Positions 40,114 through 50,508 of a stretch of DNA of 64,000 bases are shown here, piece after piece. The position numbers were made by a program, and so were the translations under genes. The notes beneath the pieces are model-generated. The model was not told the origin of the DNA and did not search any database. It saw nothing but the letters and a program-made list of their open reading frames with translations. The DNA comes from Streptomyces melanogenes (GTDB taxonomy: Bacteria; Actinomycetota; Actinomycetes; Streptomycetales; Streptomycetaceae), in contig NZ_BMTS01000003.1 in assembly GCF_014649795.1 (NCBI RefSeq), positions 372,001-436,000 on the forward strand. The letters are read 5' to 3'. The stretch's first letter is position 1. Every line of letters begins with the position of its first letter.

Positions 40114-40127
40114 ATCCGGAACCATCA

Positions 40128-41816
40128 GTGACAACCATCACCCCCGGTCCCGGGAACCAGGACCGCAACCACCACGCCCCGCCCCCCTCTTTTGGCGACC
40201 CGGCGGGTACGCCCGGTACGCTCACCGCCGTGCCACACGCTGATCAGTACCGAACCACCCCGCAGGACGCCCCCGCGCACCAGCCGGGAGCGCCCCGGCC
40301 GGACCGGCCCCGCCCGACATCCCTGGGCGAACTGGCCGACCGGCTGGGTGCCGAGACCCCGGGGTCGGGAGAGGTCACCGGCATCACCCACGACTCCCGC
40401 GCGGTCCGCCCCGGCGACCTCTACGCGGCCCTGCCCGGCGCCCGCTTCCACGGCGCCGATTTCGCCGCCCAGGCCGCGGGCCTGGGAGCCGCCGCCGTCC
40501 TCACCGACCCGGCGGGCGCCGAGCGCGCCGCCGCGACCGGCCTGCCGGTCCTGGTCACCGAGGACCCGCGCGGCGCCATGGGCGAGCTGGCCGCCGAGAT
40601 CTACGGGCGCCCCGGCCGCGACCTGCTCCAGCTGGGCATCACCGGAACCTCCGGGAAGACCACCACCGCGTACCTCGTCGAGGGCGGGCTGCGCGGGGCC
40701 GGACACCGCACCGGCCTGATCGGCACGGTCGAGATGCGCATCGGCGACGAGCGCATCAAGTCCGAGCGCACCACCCCCGAAGCCACCGACCTGCAGGCCC
40801 TGTTCGCGGTGATGCGCGAGCGCGGGGTCGAGTCGGTCGCCATGGAGGTCTCCAGCCACGCGCTGGTGCTGGGCCGGGTCGACGGCTGCGTCTTCGACGT
40901 CGCCGTCTTCAACAACCTGAGCCCGGAGCACATGGAGTTCCACTCCGACATGGAGGACTACTTCCAGGCCAAGGCGCAGCTGTTCACGCCGGAGCGCGCG
41001 CGGCTCGGCGTGGTGAACCTCGACGACGAGTACGGCCGCAGGCTGGCCGCCGGCGAGTCCGGCATCGAGGTCACCACCTTCTCGGCCGAGGGCCACCCGG
41101 ACGCCGACTGGCGCGCCGAGGACGTGGACGTGCGTCAGGACAGCTCGACCTTCACGGCCGTCGGCCCCAAGGGCGAGCGGATCTCCGCCACCGCCCCGCT
41201 GCCCGGCCCCTTCAACGTGGCCAACACCCTCGCCGCGATCGTCACGCTGGCCGTCGCGGGCATCGACCCGCAGACCGCCGCCGACGGCGTGGCCGCCGTA
41301 CCGGGCGTGCCCGGCCGCCTGGAGCGGGTGGACGCGGGCCAGCCGTTCCTGGCGGTGGTGGACTACGCGCACAAGACGGACGCCGTCGAATCGGTTTTGC
41401 GCTCGCTGCGCAAGGTCACCCGGGGCAAGCTGCACATCGTCCTGGGCTGCGGCGGCGACCGCGACCAGACCAAGAGAGCGCCGATGGGCGCCGCGGCCGC
41501 CCGGCTCGCCGACACCGCCGTACTGACCTCGGACAACCCCCGTTCCGAGGACCCCCTCGCCATCCTCGCCGCGATGCTCGCGGGCGCCGCCGAGGTGCCC
41601 GTCCACGAGCGCGGTGACGTCCTGGTCGACGCCGACCGGGCCGCCGCCATCGCCGCGGCCGTGGCCCGCGCCGAGCCGGGCGACACCGTCCTGGTCGCGG
41701 GCAAGGGCCACGAACAGGGCCAGGACACCGCCGGAGTGGTCCGCCCCTTCGACGACCGCCTGGTCCTGCGGGCCGCGATCGAACACCGCCAAGCACAGTC
41801 AGGGATGAAGCAGTGA
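40128..41816 (+). CDS. murE: UDP-MurNAc-tripeptide synthetase (diaminopimelate-adding)
   Basis: MurE (562 aa from this start) adds diaminopimelate to UDP-MurNAc-Ala-Glu. It has ITHDSRAV, the ATP loop GITGTSGKTTTAYLVEGGL, VAMEVSSHAL and the DNPRSEDP motif typical of diaminopimelate-specific enzymes; Streptomyces walls use the LL isomer. The N-terminus is uncertain. GTG at 40128 has a poor ribosome site, while GTG at 40230 lies 7 nt after a -10-like TACGCT (40217-40222) and may be the true, leaderless start (528 aa). The first 60 residues are Pro-rich. murF overlaps by 4 nt. Confidence 0.93.
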   Translation: MTTITPGPGNQDRNHHAPPPSFGDPAGTPGTLTAVPHADQYRTTPQDAPAHQPGAPRPDRPRPTSLGELADRLGAETPGSGEVTGITHDSRAVRPGDLYAALPGARFHGADFAAQAAGLGAAAVLTDPAGAERAAATGLPVLVTEDPRGAMGELAAEIYGRPGRDLLQLGITGTSGKTTTAYLVEGGLRGAGHRTGLIGTVEMRIGDERIKSERTTPEATDLQALFAVMRERGVESVAMEVSSHALVLGRVDGCVFDVAVFNNLSPEHMEFHSDMEDYFQAKAQLFTPERARLGVVNLDDEYGRRLAAGESGIEVTTFSAEGHPDADWRAEDVDVRQDSSTFTAVGPKGERISATAPLPGPFNVANTLAAIVTLAVAGIDPQTAADGVAAVPGVPGRLERVDAGQPFLAVVDYAHKTDAVESVLRSLRKVTRGKLHIVLGCGGDRDQTKRAPMGAAAARLADTAVLTSDNPRSEDPLAILAAMLAGAAEVPVHERGDVLVDADRAAAIAAAVARAEPGDTVLVAGKGHEQGQDTAGVVRPFDDRLVLRAAIEHRQAQSGMKQ

Positions 41817-43219
41817 TCGCCCTCTCCCTCGCCGAGATCGCCGAAATCGTCGGCGGGCAGTCGTACGACATACCGGATCCGTCCGTCCAGGTCACCGGAT
41901 CCGTCGTCATCGACTCCCGCCTGGTGGCGCCCGGTTCCCTCTTCGCCGCCTTCGCGGGCGAGCACGTCGACGGCCACGACTACGCGCGCGTGGCGTACGA
42001 GGCGGGAGCGGTGGCCGTGCTGGCCGCCCGGGCCGTCGGCGTGCCCGCGATCGTCGTCGACGACGTCCAGGGCGCCCTCGGGGCGCTGGCCCGCGAGGTC
42101 GTGCGCCGCCTGGGCACCGACGTGGTGGCGCTCACCGGCTCCTCCGGCAAGACCTCCACCAAGGACCTGATCGCGCAGGTGCTCCAGCGGCACGCGCCGA
42201 CGGTCTACACGCCGGGCTCGCTCAACAACGAGATCGGCCTGCCGCTGACCGCGCTCACCGCCACCTCCGAGACCCGGCACCTGGTCCTGGAGATGGGCGC
42301 GCGCGGCATCGGCCACATCCGCTACCTCACCGGTCTGACCCCGCCGCGCATCGGGCTCGTCCTGAACGTCGGCACCGCCCACATCGGCGAGTTCGGCGGC
42401 CGCGAGCAGATCGCCGAGGCCAAGGGCGAGCTGGTGGAGGTGCTGCCGCAGGACGGCTGCGCCGTGCTGAACGCCGACGACCCGCTGGTACGGGCCATGG
42501 CGCCGCGCACCAAGGCGCGCGTCCTGCTCTTCGGCGAGGCCGAGGACGCGGACGTACGCGCCGAGAATGTCCGGCTCACAGACGCCGGACAGCCTTCCTT
42601 CAGGCTTCACACACCCTCCGGGTGCAGCGACGTGACCTTGCGCCTGTACGGTGAGCACCACGTGTCGAACGCGCTCGCCGCGGCCGCCGTCGCCCATGAG
42701 CTGGGCATGTCCGCAGACGAGATCGCCCGCGCGCTCTCCGAGGCGGGCACCCTCTCCCGCTGGCGTATGGAGGTCACCGAGCGTCCGGACGGTGTGACAG
42801 TCGTCAACGACGCCTACAACGCGAACCCCGAGTCCATGCGAGCCGCCCTGCGCGCGCTCGCGGCCATGGGCAAGGGGCGCCGTACGTGGGCGGTGCTCGG
42901 TCCGATGGCCGAGCTCGGCGACGAATCGCTCGCCGAGCACGACGCGGTCGGACGGCTCGCCGTCCGGCTCAACGTCAGCAAGCTCGTGGCAGTCGGGGAC
43001 CGGGAAGCGTCCTGGCTGCAACTGGGCGCATATAACGAGGGTTCGTGGGGTGAGGAGTCGGTGCACGTGTCCGACGCACAGGCGGCCGTCGACCTGTTGC
43101 GCAGTGAACTGCGCCCGGGAGACGTCGTGCTGGTGAAGGCATCGCGGTCGATCGGCCTGGAACGGGTGGCACTCGCGCTGCTCGACGGTGGCGTCGAGGG
43201 CGAGGTCGCCGCCCGATGA
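41813..43219 (+). CDS. murF: UDP-MurNAc-pentapeptide synthetase (D-Ala-D-Ala adding)
   Basis: MurF (468 aa) adds D-Ala-D-Ala, completing the cytoplasmic precursor. Features are the N-terminal [20 protein letters not shown], the ATP loop [20 protein letters not shown], the Mur-ligase [14 protein letters not shown] and [11 protein letters not shown], and [17 protein letters not shown] in the C-terminal domain. The GTG start overlaps the murE stop, and the stop overlaps the mraY ATG, so all three are translationally coupled. Confidence 0.96.
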   Translation: MIALSLAEIAEIVGGQSYDIPDPSVQVTGSVVIDSRLVAPGSLFAAFAGEHVDGHDYARVAYEAGAVAVLAARAVGVPAIVVDDVQGALGALAREVVRRLGTDVVALTGSSGKTSTKDLIAQVLQRHAPTVYTPGSLNNEIGLPLTALTATSETRHLVLEMGARGIGHIRYLTGLTPPRIGLVLNVGTAHIGEFGGREQIAEAKGELVEVLPQDGCAVLNADDPLVRAMAPRTKARVLLFGEAEDADVRAENVRLTDAGQPSFRLHTPSGCSDVTLRLYGEHHVSNALAAAAVAHELGMSADEIARALSEAGTLSRWRMEVTERPDGVTVVNDAYNANPESMRAALRALAAMGKGRRTWAVLGPMAELGDESLAEHDAVGRLAVRLNVSKLVAVGDREASWLQLGAYNEGSWGEESVHVSDAQAAVDLLRSELRPGDVVLVKASRSIGLERVALALLDGGVEGEVAAR

Positions 43220-44286
43220 GGCAGATCCTCTTCGCGGGAGCCATCGGTCTCTTCCTGACCCTGGTCGGCACCCCGTTGCTCATCAAGCTGCTCGCCCGCA
43301 AGGGCTACGGCCAGTTCATCCGCGACGACGGCCCGCGCGGCCACGCCGGCAAGAAGGGCACGCCCACCATGGGCGGCATCGCCTTCATCCTGGCGACGCT
43401 CATCGCGTACGCCGCGACGAAGGTGATCACCAGCGAGGACCCGACCTTCTCGGGCCTGCTGGTGCTGTTCCTGACCGCCGGCATGGGCCTGGTCGGCTTC
43501 CTGGACGACTACATCAAGATCGTCAAGCAGCGTTCGCTGGGCCTGCGCGCCAAGGCGAAGATGGCCGGACAGCTGATCGTCGGCATCGCCTTCGCGGTCC
43601 TGGCGCTCCAGTTCGCGGACAAGCGGGGCAACGCCCCCGCCTCCACCAAGCTCTCCTTCATCACGGACTTCGGCTGGTCCATCGGCCCGGTCCTGTTCGT
43701 GATCTGGGCGCTGTTCATGATTCTCGCCATGTCCAACGGCGTGAACCTGACGGACGGTCTGGACGGCCTGGCCACCGGCGCGTCGGTGATGGTCTTCGGC
43801 GCGTACACCTTCATCGGGCTGTGGCAGTTCCAGGAGTCCTGCGCCAACGCGCAGACCCTGACCAACCCCAACGCCTGCTTCGAGGTGCGCGACCCGCTGG
43901 ACCTCGCGGTGGTCGCCTCGGCCCTGATGGGCTCCTGCTTCGGCTTCCTGTGGTGGAACACCTCGCCCGCCAAGATCTTCATGGGCGACACCGGTTCGCT
44001 CGCGCTCGGCGGCGCGCTCGCGGGTCTGGCGATCTGCTCGCGCACCGAGTTCCTGATCGCCCTGCTCGGCGGCCTCTTCGTGATGATCACCATGTCGGTG
44101 GTCATCCAGGTCGGCTCGTTCAAGATGACCGGGAAGCGCGTCTTCCGGATGGCCCCGCTCCAGCACCACTTCGAACTCAAGGGCTGGTCCGAAGTCCTTG
44201 TGGTGGTGAGATTCTGGATCATCCAGGGCATGTGCGTCATCGTGGGTCTGGGTCTCTTCTACGCGGGATGGGCAGCCGACAAGTGA
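43216..44286 (+). CDS. mraY: Phospho-MurNAc-pentapeptide translocase
   Basis: MraY (356 aa) is a polytopic membrane enzyme that transfers phospho-MurNAc-pentapeptide to undecaprenyl phosphate, giving lipid I. About ten hydrophobic helices are evident. Conserved loops are [13 protein letters not shown], the Asp pair in [31 protein letters not shown] and [14 protein letters not shown], and the HHH-like [12 protein letters not shown]. It overlaps murF (ATGA) and murD (GTGA). Confidence 0.97.
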   Translation: MRQILFAGAIGLFLTLVGTPLLIKLLARKGYGQFIRDDGPRGHAGKKGTPTMGGIAFILATLIAYAATKVITSEDPTFSGLLVLFLTAGMGLVGFLDDYIKIVKQRSLGLRAKAKMAGQLIVGIAFAVLALQFADKRGNAPASTKLSFITDFGWSIGPVLFVIWALFMILAMSNGVNLTDGLDGLATGASVMVFGAYTFIGLWQFQESCANAQTLTNPNACFEVRDPLDLAVVASALMGSCFGFLWWNTSPAKIFMGDTGSLALGGALAGLAICSRTEFLIALLGGLFVMITMSVVIQVGSFKMTGKRVFRMAPLQHHFELKGWSEVLVVVRFWIIQGMCVIVGLGLFYAGWAADK

Positions 44287-45707
44287 GTCAGAGCTGGCAG
44301 GGCATGCGGATCACCGTCGCCGGTCTCGGGGTGAGCGGCATCAGCGCCGCCCGCGCCCTGGCCGGTCTCGGCGCCGTGGTGACGGTCGTGGACGGCGGCG
44401 ACTCCGGTACGCACCGGGAGCGCGCCGCCGAACTGGCGGAGGAAGGTATCTCCGTCCGCCTCGGGGACGCGGAAACGCTCCCCGAGGGGACCGGTCTGGT
44501 CGTCACCTCGCCCGGCTGGAAGCCCGACTCCCCGCTGTTCGCGGCCGCCGCCGAGGCGGGCGTGGACGTGGTCGGCGATGTGGAGATCGCCTGGCGGCTG
44601 CGCGGCGAGAACGCCGCGCCCTGGCTGGCGATCACCGGCACCAACGGCAAGACCACCACCACCCAGATGCTGGCGTCGATCCTGCGCGCGGCGGGCCTGC
44701 GCACCGCCGCCGTCGGCAACATCGGCACGCCGATCGTCGACGTGGTGCTCGGCGAGGAGACGTACGGTGATCTCGACGTACTCGCCGTGGAGCTCTCCAG
44801 CTACCAGCTGCACTGGGCGCCCTCGCTGCGTGCCCACTCGGCCGCCGTGCTCAACCTGGCCCCGGACCACCTCGACTGGCACGGCTCCATGGAGGCGTAC
44901 GCCGCCGACAAGGGCCGCATCTACGAGGGCAACACGGTCGCCTGCGTCTACAACGTCGCCGACCCGGCCACCGAGGACCTGGTCCGCGAGGCCGACGTCG
45001 AGGAGGGCTGCCGGGCCATCGGCTTCACCCTCGGCAGCCCGGGCCCCTCCCAGCTCGGCGTCGTGGACGGCATCCTGGTCGACCGCGCCTTCGTCGCCAA
45101 CCGGCAGAAGAACGCCCAGGAGCTGGCCGAGGTCGCGGACGTCAACCCGCCGGCTCCCCACAACATCGCCAACGCCCTCGCGGCGGCCGCGCTCGCCCGC
45201 GCCTTCGGCGTCGAGCCCAAGGCCGTACGGGACGGGCTGCGGGCCTTCCGCCCGGACGCCCACCGGATCGCGCACGTGGCGGACGTCGAGGGCGTCGCGT
45301 ACGTGGACGACTCCAAGGCGACCAACACGCACGCCGCCGAGGCCTCCCTGGCCGCCTACGAGCCGATCGTCTGGATCGCCGGGGGCCTCGCCAAGGGCGC
45401 GTCCTTCGACGAGCTCGTCCAGCGGTCCGCGAAGCGGCTGCGCGGGGTCGTCCTGATCGGCGCCGAGCGCCACCTGATCGCCGAAGCGCTGGCGCGACAC
45501 GCCCCCGAGGTACCGGTGGTCGACGTCGAGCGGACCGACACTGGGGCGATGTCCGAGGCGGTCCGCGCGGCGGCCGGGCTCGCGAAGCCCGGGGACACGG
45601 TCCTGCTGGCCCCGGCCTGCGCCTCGATGGACATGTTCACCAACTACAACAAGCGCGGCGAGGCCTTCGCGGAAGCGGTCCGCGGACTCGCCGCCGAGCG
45701 CGCCTAG
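44283..45707 (+). CDS. murD: UDP-MurNAc-L-alanine:D-glutamate ligase
   Basis: MurD (474 aa) adds D-glutamate to UDP-MurNAc-Ala. It has an N-terminal Rossmann-like [28 protein letters not shown], the ATP loop [47 protein letters not shown] and [23 protein letters not shown] at 44283 overlaps the mraY stop by 4 nt. A 61-nt gap with a GGAGGGGA ribosome site separates it from ftsW. Confidence 0.96.
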   Translation: MSQSWQGMRITVAGLGVSGISAARALAGLGAVVTVVDGGDSGTHRERAAELAEEGISVRLGDAETLPEGTGLVVTSPGWKPDSPLFAAAAEAGVDVVGDVEIAWRLRGENAAPWLAITGTNGKTTTTQMLASILRAAGLRTAAVGNIGTPIVDVVLGEETYGDLDVLAVELSSYQLHWAPSLRAHSAAVLNLAPDHLDWHGSMEAYAADKGRIYEGNTVACVYNVADPATEDLVREADVEEGCRAIGFTLGSPGPSQLGVVDGILVDRAFVANRQKNAQELAEVADVNPPAPHNIANALAAAALARAFGVEPKAVRDGLRAFRPDAHRIAHVADVEGVAYVDDSKATNTHAAEASLAAYEPIVWIAGGLAKGASFDELVQRSAKRLRGVVLIGAERHLIAEALARHAPEVPVVDVERTDTGAMSEAVRAAAGLAKPGDTVLLAPACASMDMFTNYNKRGEAFAEAVRGLAAERA

Positions 45708-45768
45708 CCGGCCGGGACCCCGTCCCGCGGACCGGCGGCGCCGGGCACGACTGGAGGGGACAGCACAC

Positions 45769-47118
45769 ATGCCGGCCGAAGCGACCCCGCCCGGGCTCGT
45801 CCTGCGCAGCCGTGCCGCCGGGGCCGTACGCCGCCCCGCGGTCAAGCGCGGCGGCGCCGGCGGCACCCCGTCACGACCCCGCGGCGGCGGCCCGCGGCGG
45901 CTGTTCGAGCGGGCCCGGCGGGCCTGGGACCGGCCGCTCACCGCGTACTACCTGATCCTGGGCAGCTCGCTGCTGATCACCGTGCTCGGTCTGGTGATGG
46001 TCTACTCGGCCTCGATGATCAAGGCCTTGGAGCTGTCGCTGCCGGCCGCGTACTTCTTCCGCAAGCAGTTCCTGGCCGCGCTGATCGGCGGCGCGCTGAT
46101 GTTCGCGGCCGCCCGGATGCCCGCCAAGCTGCACCGGGCGCTCTCGTACCCGATGCTGGTGGTCACCGTCTTCCTGATGGTCCTGGTACAGATCCCCGGG
46201 ATAGGGATGTCGGTCAACGGCAACCAGAACTGGATCTACCTGGGCGGCCCGTTCCAGCTCCAGCCCAGCGAGTTCGGCAAGCTGGCGCTGATCCTGTGGG
46301 GCGCCGACCTGCTCGCCCGCAAGCAGGACAAACGGTTGCTCACCCAGTGGAAGCACATGCTGGTGCCGCTGGTCCCGGTCGCGTTCCTGCTGCTCGGGCT
46401 GATCATGCTCGGCGGCGACATGGGCACCGCGATCATCCTCACCGCGATCCTCTTCGGCCTGCTCTGGCTCGCCGGGGCGCCCACCCGGCTCTTCGGGGGC
46501 GTCCTCGCGGTGGCCGGAACCCTCGCCGTGATCCTGATCAGGACCAGCCCCAACCGGATGGGCCGGCTCGCCTGCATCGGGGCCACCGACCCCGGCCCGC
46601 AGGACCAGTGCTGGCAGGCGGTCCATGGAATCTACGCCCTCGCCTCGGGCGGATGGTTCGGTTCCGGTCTGGGCGCGAGTGTGGAAAAATGGGGTCAACT
46701 CCCCGAACCGCACACCGACTTCATCTTCGCCATCACCGGTGAGGAACTGGGCCTGGCGGGGACGCTGTCGGTGCTCGCCCTGTTCGCGGCTCTAGGCTAT
46801 GCGGGTATCCGCGTGGCCGGACGCACGGAGGACCCCTTCGTGAGGTACGCCGCGGGAGGTGTGACCACCTGGATCGTGGCCCAGGCCGTGATCAACATCG
46901 GTGCGGTGCTCGGCCTGCTGCCGATCGCCGGTGTCCCGCTCCCGCTGTTCTCCTACGGTGGGTCCGCGCTGCTGCCGACCATGTTCGCCGTGGGGCTGCT
47001 GATCGCGTTCGCGCGGGACGACCCCGCGGCGCGGGCGGCGCTGGCCATGCGGCAGCCTCGGGTGAGTTGGAAGTCGATGAGACGGCGCGTCAAGAAGCGT
47101 CCGTCCGGAGAGCGGTGA
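45769..47118 (+). CDS. ftsW: Septal peptidoglycan glycosyltransferase FtsW (SEDS)
   Basis: FtsW (449 aa) polymerises lipid II at the septum with FtsI. A basic, Arg-rich cytoplasmic start (about 55 residues) precedes about ten membrane helices. Conserved SEDS segments are NGNQNWIYLGGPFQLQPSEF, GGDMGTAIIL, PEPHTDFIFAITGEELG, INIGAVLGLLPIAGVPLPLF and SYGGSALL. A basic tail (SMRRRVKKRPSG) ends the protein. The TGGAGGGGAC ribosome site is strong. Confidence 0.96.
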   Translation: MPAEATPPGLVLRSRAAGAVRRPAVKRGGAGGTPSRPRGGGPRRLFERARRAWDRPLTAYYLILGSSLLITVLGLVMVYSASMIKALELSLPAAYFFRKQFLAALIGGALMFAAARMPAKLHRALSYPMLVVTVFLMVLVQIPGIGMSVNGNQNWIYLGGPFQLQPSEFGKLALILWGADLLARKQDKRLLTQWKHMLVPLVPVAFLLLGLIMLGGDMGTAIILTAILFGLLWLAGAPTRLFGGVLAVAGTLAVILIRTSPNRMGRLACIGATDPGPQDQCWQAVHGIYALASGGWFGSGLGASVEKWGQLPEPHTDFIFAITGEELGLAGTLSVLALFAALGYAGIRVAGRTEDPFVRYAAGGVTTWIVAQAVINIGAVLGLLPIAGVPLPLFSYGGSALLPTMFAVGLLIAFARDDPAARAALAMRQPRVSWKSMRRRVKKRPSGER

Positions 47119-47124
47119 ATTTCG

Positions 47125-48210
47125 GTGCATGTCGTACTCGCCGGTGGGGGGACCGCCGGCCACATCGAGCCCGCGCTCGCCCTCGCGGACGCCCTGCGCA
47201 GGCAGGACCCCACCGTGGGGATCACGGCCCTCGGCACGGAGAAGGGGCTGGAGACGCGGCTGGTCCCGGAGCGGGGCTATGAGCTCGCGCTCATCCCGGC
47301 CGTCCCGCTGCCCCGCAGGCCCACCCCCGAACTGATCACGGTCCCGGGACGGCTGCGCGGCACCATCAAGGCCGCCGAGCAGATCCTGGAGCGCACCAAG
47401 GCGGACTGCGTCGTCGGCTTCGGCGGCTATGTGGCGCTGCCCGGCTATCTGGCCGCCAAGCGCCTCGGGGTGCCGATCGTCGTCCACGAGGCCAACGCCC
47501 GCCCGGGCCTGGCCAACAAGATCGGCTCGCGGTACGCGGCCGGGGTCGCCGTCGCCACGCCCGACAGCAAGCTGCGCAACTCCCGCTACATCGGCATCCC
47601 GCTGCGGCACTCCATCGCCACCCTCGACCGCGCCCGGGTCCGCCCCGAGGCGCGCGCCGCGTTCGGCCTGGACCCCAACCTGCCGACGCTGCTGGTCTCC
47701 GGCGGCTCGCAGGGCGCCCGCCGCCTCAACGAGGTGATCCAGCAGGTCGCTCCGGTGCTCCAGCGCTCCGGCATCCAGATCCTGCACGCGGTCGGCCCGA
47801 AGAACGAAGTGCCGCGCGTCGACAACATGCCCGGAATGCCGCCGTACATCCCGGTACCGTACGTGGACCGGATGGATCTCGCGTACGCCGCGGCCGACAT
47901 GATGCTCTGCCGCGCGGGCGCGATGACCGTCGCCGAACTCTCCGCCGTCGGGCTGCCCGCCGCCTACGTACCGCTGCCGATCGGCAACGGCGAACAGCGG
48001 CTCAACGCCCAGCCGGTGGTCAAGGCGGGCGGCGGTCTGCTGGTCGACGACGCCGAACTCACCCCCGGGTGGGTGCAGGACCAGGTCCTGCCCGTGCTCG
48101 CCGACCCGCACCGGCTGTACGAGATGTCCCGCGCCGCCTCCGAGTTCGGCCGCCGGGACGCCGACGACCTGCTCGTCGGCATGGTGTACGAGGCGATCGC
48201 CGCGCGCTGA
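47125..48210 (+). CDS. murG: Lipid II-forming GlcNAc transferase
   Basis: MurG (361 aa) transfers GlcNAc from UDP-GlcNAc to lipid I at the inner membrane face. It has the N-terminal VVLAGGGTAGHIEPALALAD, VVGFGGYVALPGYLAA, VVHEANARPGLANK, LLVSGGSQGARRLNE, MDLAYAAADMMLCRAGAMTV and PLPIGNGEQRLNAQP. These are the GT-B family's diphosphate- and lipid-binding loops. GTG at 47125 lies 6 nt after the ftsW stop. Confidence 0.97.
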   Translation: MHVVLAGGGTAGHIEPALALADALRRQDPTVGITALGTEKGLETRLVPERGYELALIPAVPLPRRPTPELITVPGRLRGTIKAAEQILERTKADCVVGFGGYVALPGYLAAKRLGVPIVVHEANARPGLANKIGSRYAAGVAVATPDSKLRNSRYIGIPLRHSIATLDRARVRPEARAAFGLDPNLPTLLVSGGSQGARRLNEVIQQVAPVLQRSGIQILHAVGPKNEVPRVDNMPGMPPYIPVPYVDRMDLAYAAADMMLCRAGAMTVAELSAVGLPAAYVPLPIGNGEQRLNAQPVVKAGGGLLVDDAELTPGWVQDQVLPVLADPHRLYEMSRAASEFGRRDADDLLVGMVYEAIAAR

Positions 48211-48234
48211 CGGGGCGGCAGAAGGCAGGGGACC

Positions 48235-49038
48235 GTGGCCGGACAGGCGACCGCTCGACGCGGAGCGGGGCAGGCGAAGAAGTCCGGCCCGTCCGGCCCC
48301 CGCCGCCCAGGCGCGGGACGGCTGCGGCTGCGCCTGCCCGCCCGGCGCCGGCTGCTGCTGATTCTGGCCACGGCCGTGGTCCTCGGCGCGGCCGTCGTCT
48401 GGGTGCTGTACGGCTCCACCTGGCTGCGGGTCGAGCAGGTGGAGACCACCGGCACCGAGGTGCTCACCCCCGCCGAGGTCGAGGCGGCGGCGGCCGTTCC
48501 GGTCGGATCCCCGCTGGTCTCGGTCGACACGGACGCGATCGAGGCCCGGCTGCTGCGCAAGCTGCCGCGGCTCGACTCGGTGGACGTCGGCCGCTCCTGG
48601 CCGCACGGCATCACGCTCGACGTGACCGAGCGCAAGCCCGTTCTCCTGATGAAAAAAGGCGCGAACTTCACCGAAGTGGACGCCAAGGGTGTGCGGTTCG
48701 CCACGGTCGCCAAGGCGCCCGCGCACGTACCGCTGCTCGAACTGAACCCGGACAACTCGCCCTCACTGCGCCGATTTCCGTCCGACGCACTGGTGCGCGA
48801 AGCGGTCAAGGTGGCGGGCGAACTCCCGTCCGCCGTCGCCAAGGACACCCGACTCGTCCGGGTCACCTCCTACGACGCGGTCTCCCTGGAGTTGAGCCGC
48901 GGGCGTACGGTCATGTGGGGCAGTGACGAGGAGGGGGAGCTCAAGGCCCGTACGCTGGTCGCCCTCATGAAAGCGGCGCCCAGGGCGCGGTACTTCGATG
49001 TGAGCGCCCCCACCGCCCCTGCGGCATCGGGGAGTTGA
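48235..49038 (+). CDS. ftsQ: Cell division protein FtsQ
   Basis: FtsQ (267 aa) has a basic cytoplasmic start, one membrane helix (about 38-57: LLLILATAVVLGAAVVWVLY), a POTRA domain (LRVEQVETTGTEVLTPAEVE) and an FtsQ/DivIB beta domain with LPRLDSVDVGRSWPHGITLD. It links the divisome components FtsL and FtsB to FtsW/FtsI. The GTG at 48235 follows GGCAGGGGA. Confidence 0.93.
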   Translation: MAGQATARRGAGQAKKSGPSGPRRPGAGRLRLRLPARRRLLLILATAVVLGAAVVWVLYGSTWLRVEQVETTGTEVLTPAEVEAAAAVPVGSPLVSVDTDAIEARLLRKLPRLDSVDVGRSWPHGITLDVTERKPVLLMKKGANFTEVDAKGVRFATVAKAPAHVPLLELNPDNSPSLRRFPSDALVREAVKVAGELPSAVAKDTRLVRVTSYDAVSLELSRGRTVMWGSDEEGELKARTLVALMKAAPRARYFDVSAPTAPAASGS

Positions 49039-49066
49039 CGCACATATGCGCTGGCCAGCACCCTGG

Positions 49067-49097
49067 TTGGTCATCGCTACGGGTGATCACATAGGGT
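49067..49097 (+). promoter_or_regulatory. Candidate ftsZ promoter (distal)
   Basis: TTGGTC - 19 nt - TAGGGT, about 220 nt before the ftsZ start. Spacing is slightly long. Confidence 0.45.
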
Positions 49098-49128
49098 GAA
49101 AAGAAAAACGGGAGGTTCGGCGTGTTCG

Positions 49129-49158
49129 TTGAACGTGCGCCACTTGTCGACTTAGTGT
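49129..49158 (+). promoter_or_regulatory. Candidate ftsZ promoter (middle)
   Basis: TTGAAC (49129-49134) - 18 nt - TAGTGT (49153-49158), a close housekeeping match about 157 nt before the ftsZ start. Confidence 0.6.
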
Positions 49159-49189
49159 CCTGTTCGGAAGAGTCCAGGGAACAGACACA

Positions 49190-49219
49190 TTGGTAACCCT
49201 AAACTTCAACGTTAGGGTT
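49190..49219 (+). promoter_or_regulatory. Candidate ftsZ promoter (proximal) inside an inverted repeat
   Basis: TTGGTA (49190-49195) - 17 nt - TAGGGT (49213-49218). The sequence AACCCTAA (49195-49202) and its complement TTAGGGTT (49212-49219) form an inverted repeat spanning the promoter, and a GACAC pentamer (49184-49188), the core recognised by WhiA, precedes it. Three ftsZ promoters, one developmental, are known in S. coelicolor; this layout agrees. Confidence 0.6.
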
Positions 49220-49314
49220 CGGGTCGGCGTTCGGACCGTCCCACATCGGCATTCGTCGTCGCCGTGCGACACCCGCACGTGACGACCCGTAACTCGAGGC
49301 GAGAGGCCTTCGAC

Positions 49315-50508
49315 GTGGCAGCACCGCAGAACTACCTCGCAGTCATCAAGGTCATCGGTGTCGGCGGCGGTGGTGTCAATGCCATCAACCGAATGATCGA
49401 GGTCGGTCTCAAGGGCGTCGAGTTCATCGCGATCAACACCGACGCACAAGCTCTGTTGATGAGCGACGCCGACGTCAAGCTCGACGTCGGCCGTGAACTC
49501 ACCCGCGGCCTCGGCGCCGGAGCCAACCCGGCAGTCGGGCGCAAGGCGGCAGAGGACCACCGCGAGGAGATCGAGGAGGTCCTCAAGGGGGCCGACATGG
49601 TCTTCGTCACCGCGGGAGAGGGCGGCGGCACCGGCACCGGCGGCGCACCCGTCGTCGCCAACATCGCGCGCTCGCTCGGCGCCCTCACGATCGGTGTGGT
49701 CACCCGGCCGTTCACCTTCGAGGGCCGCCGTCGCGCCAACCAGGCGGAGGACGGCATCGCCGAGCTCCGCGAAGAGGTCGACACCCTCATCGTCATCCCC
49801 AACGACCGGCTGCTCTCCATCTCGGACCGCCAGGTCTCGGTGCTCGACGCCTTCAAGTCGGCCGACCAGGTCCTGCTCTCCGGCGTCCAGGGCATCACCG
49901 ACCTGATCACCACCCCGGGCCTGATCAACCTCGACTTCGCCGACGTCAAGTCGGTCATGTCCGAGGCCGGTTCGGCGCTCATGGGCATCGGCTCGGCGCG
50001 CGGTGACGACCGCGCGGTGGCCGCCGCCGAGATGGCGATCTCCTCGCCGCTCCTGGAGGCGTCCATCGACGGCGCCCGCGGTGTGCTGCTCTCCATCTCC
50101 GGCGGCTCCGACCTCGGTCTCTTCGAGATCAACGAGGCCGCGCAGCTGGTCAGCGAGGCCGCCCACCCCGAGGCCAACATCATCTTCGGCGCGGTCATCG
50201 ACGACGCGCTGGGCGACGAGGTACGGGTCACGGTCATCGCGGCCGGGTTCGACGGCGGCCAGCCGCCCGCCCGCCGCGACAACGTGCTGGGCTCCACCGC
50301 CGCCAAGCGCGACGAGCCCGCGCCGGTCCGCGCCGCCGAGCGCCCGCTGGGCGGACTCGGCACGGTGAGCGCGCGCGAGGAGACCCCGGCCCCGGCCCCG
50401 GTCGAGACCGCGCCGGTCGGCGAGGCGAGCCCGCCGCAGGTGCCGACGGCCCGCCCGTACCAGGACAGCCAGGCCGAAGAGCTGGATGTCCCGGACTTCT
50501 TGAAGTGA
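49315..50508 (+). CDS. ftsZ: Cell division protein FtsZ
   Basis: FtsZ (397 aa) is the tubulin-like GTPase that forms Z-rings, ladders of them during sporulation. [17 protein letters not shown] opens the GTPase domain, and the tubulin signature [10 protein letters not shown] lies near residues 103-112. The T7 loop region is [12 protein letters not shown] variable Pro/Ala linker ends in LDVPDFLK, the conserved C-terminal peptide that binds SepF and other partners. GTG at 49315 follows GCGAGAGGC. The 276-nt upstream gap has three candidate promoters. Confidence 0.97.
   Translation: MAAPQNYLAVIKVIGVGGGGVNAINRMIEVGLKGVEFIAINTDAQALLMSDADVKLDVGRELTRGLGAGANPAVGRKAAEDHREEIEEVLKGADMVFVTAGEGGGTGTGGAPVVANIARSLGALTIGVVTRPFTFEGRRRANQAEDGIAELREEVDTLIVIPNDRLLSISDRQVSVLDAFKSADQVLLSGVQGITDLITTPGLINLDFADVKSVMSEAGSALMGIGSARGDDRAVAAAEMAISSPLLEASIDGARGVLLSISGGSDLGLFEINEAAQLVSEAAHPEANIIFGAVIDDALGDEVRVTVIAAGFDGGQPPARRDNVLGSTAAKRDEPAPVRAAERPLGGLGTVSAREETPAPAPVETAPVGEASPPQVPTARPYQDSQAEELDVPDFLK

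Noticed and set aside
38685..40127. Upstream in-frame extension of murE through ftsI giving a 1043-codon fusion
   Set aside because: The extension is the +1/+2 shadow of ftsI, Arg/Pro-rich and without motifs. MurE homology begins after the ftsI stop.
43188..44282. Upstream in-frame extension of murD through mraY
   Set aside because: It is an out-of-frame reading of mraY. The GTG at 44283 overlapping the mraY stop fits the other couplings of the cluster.
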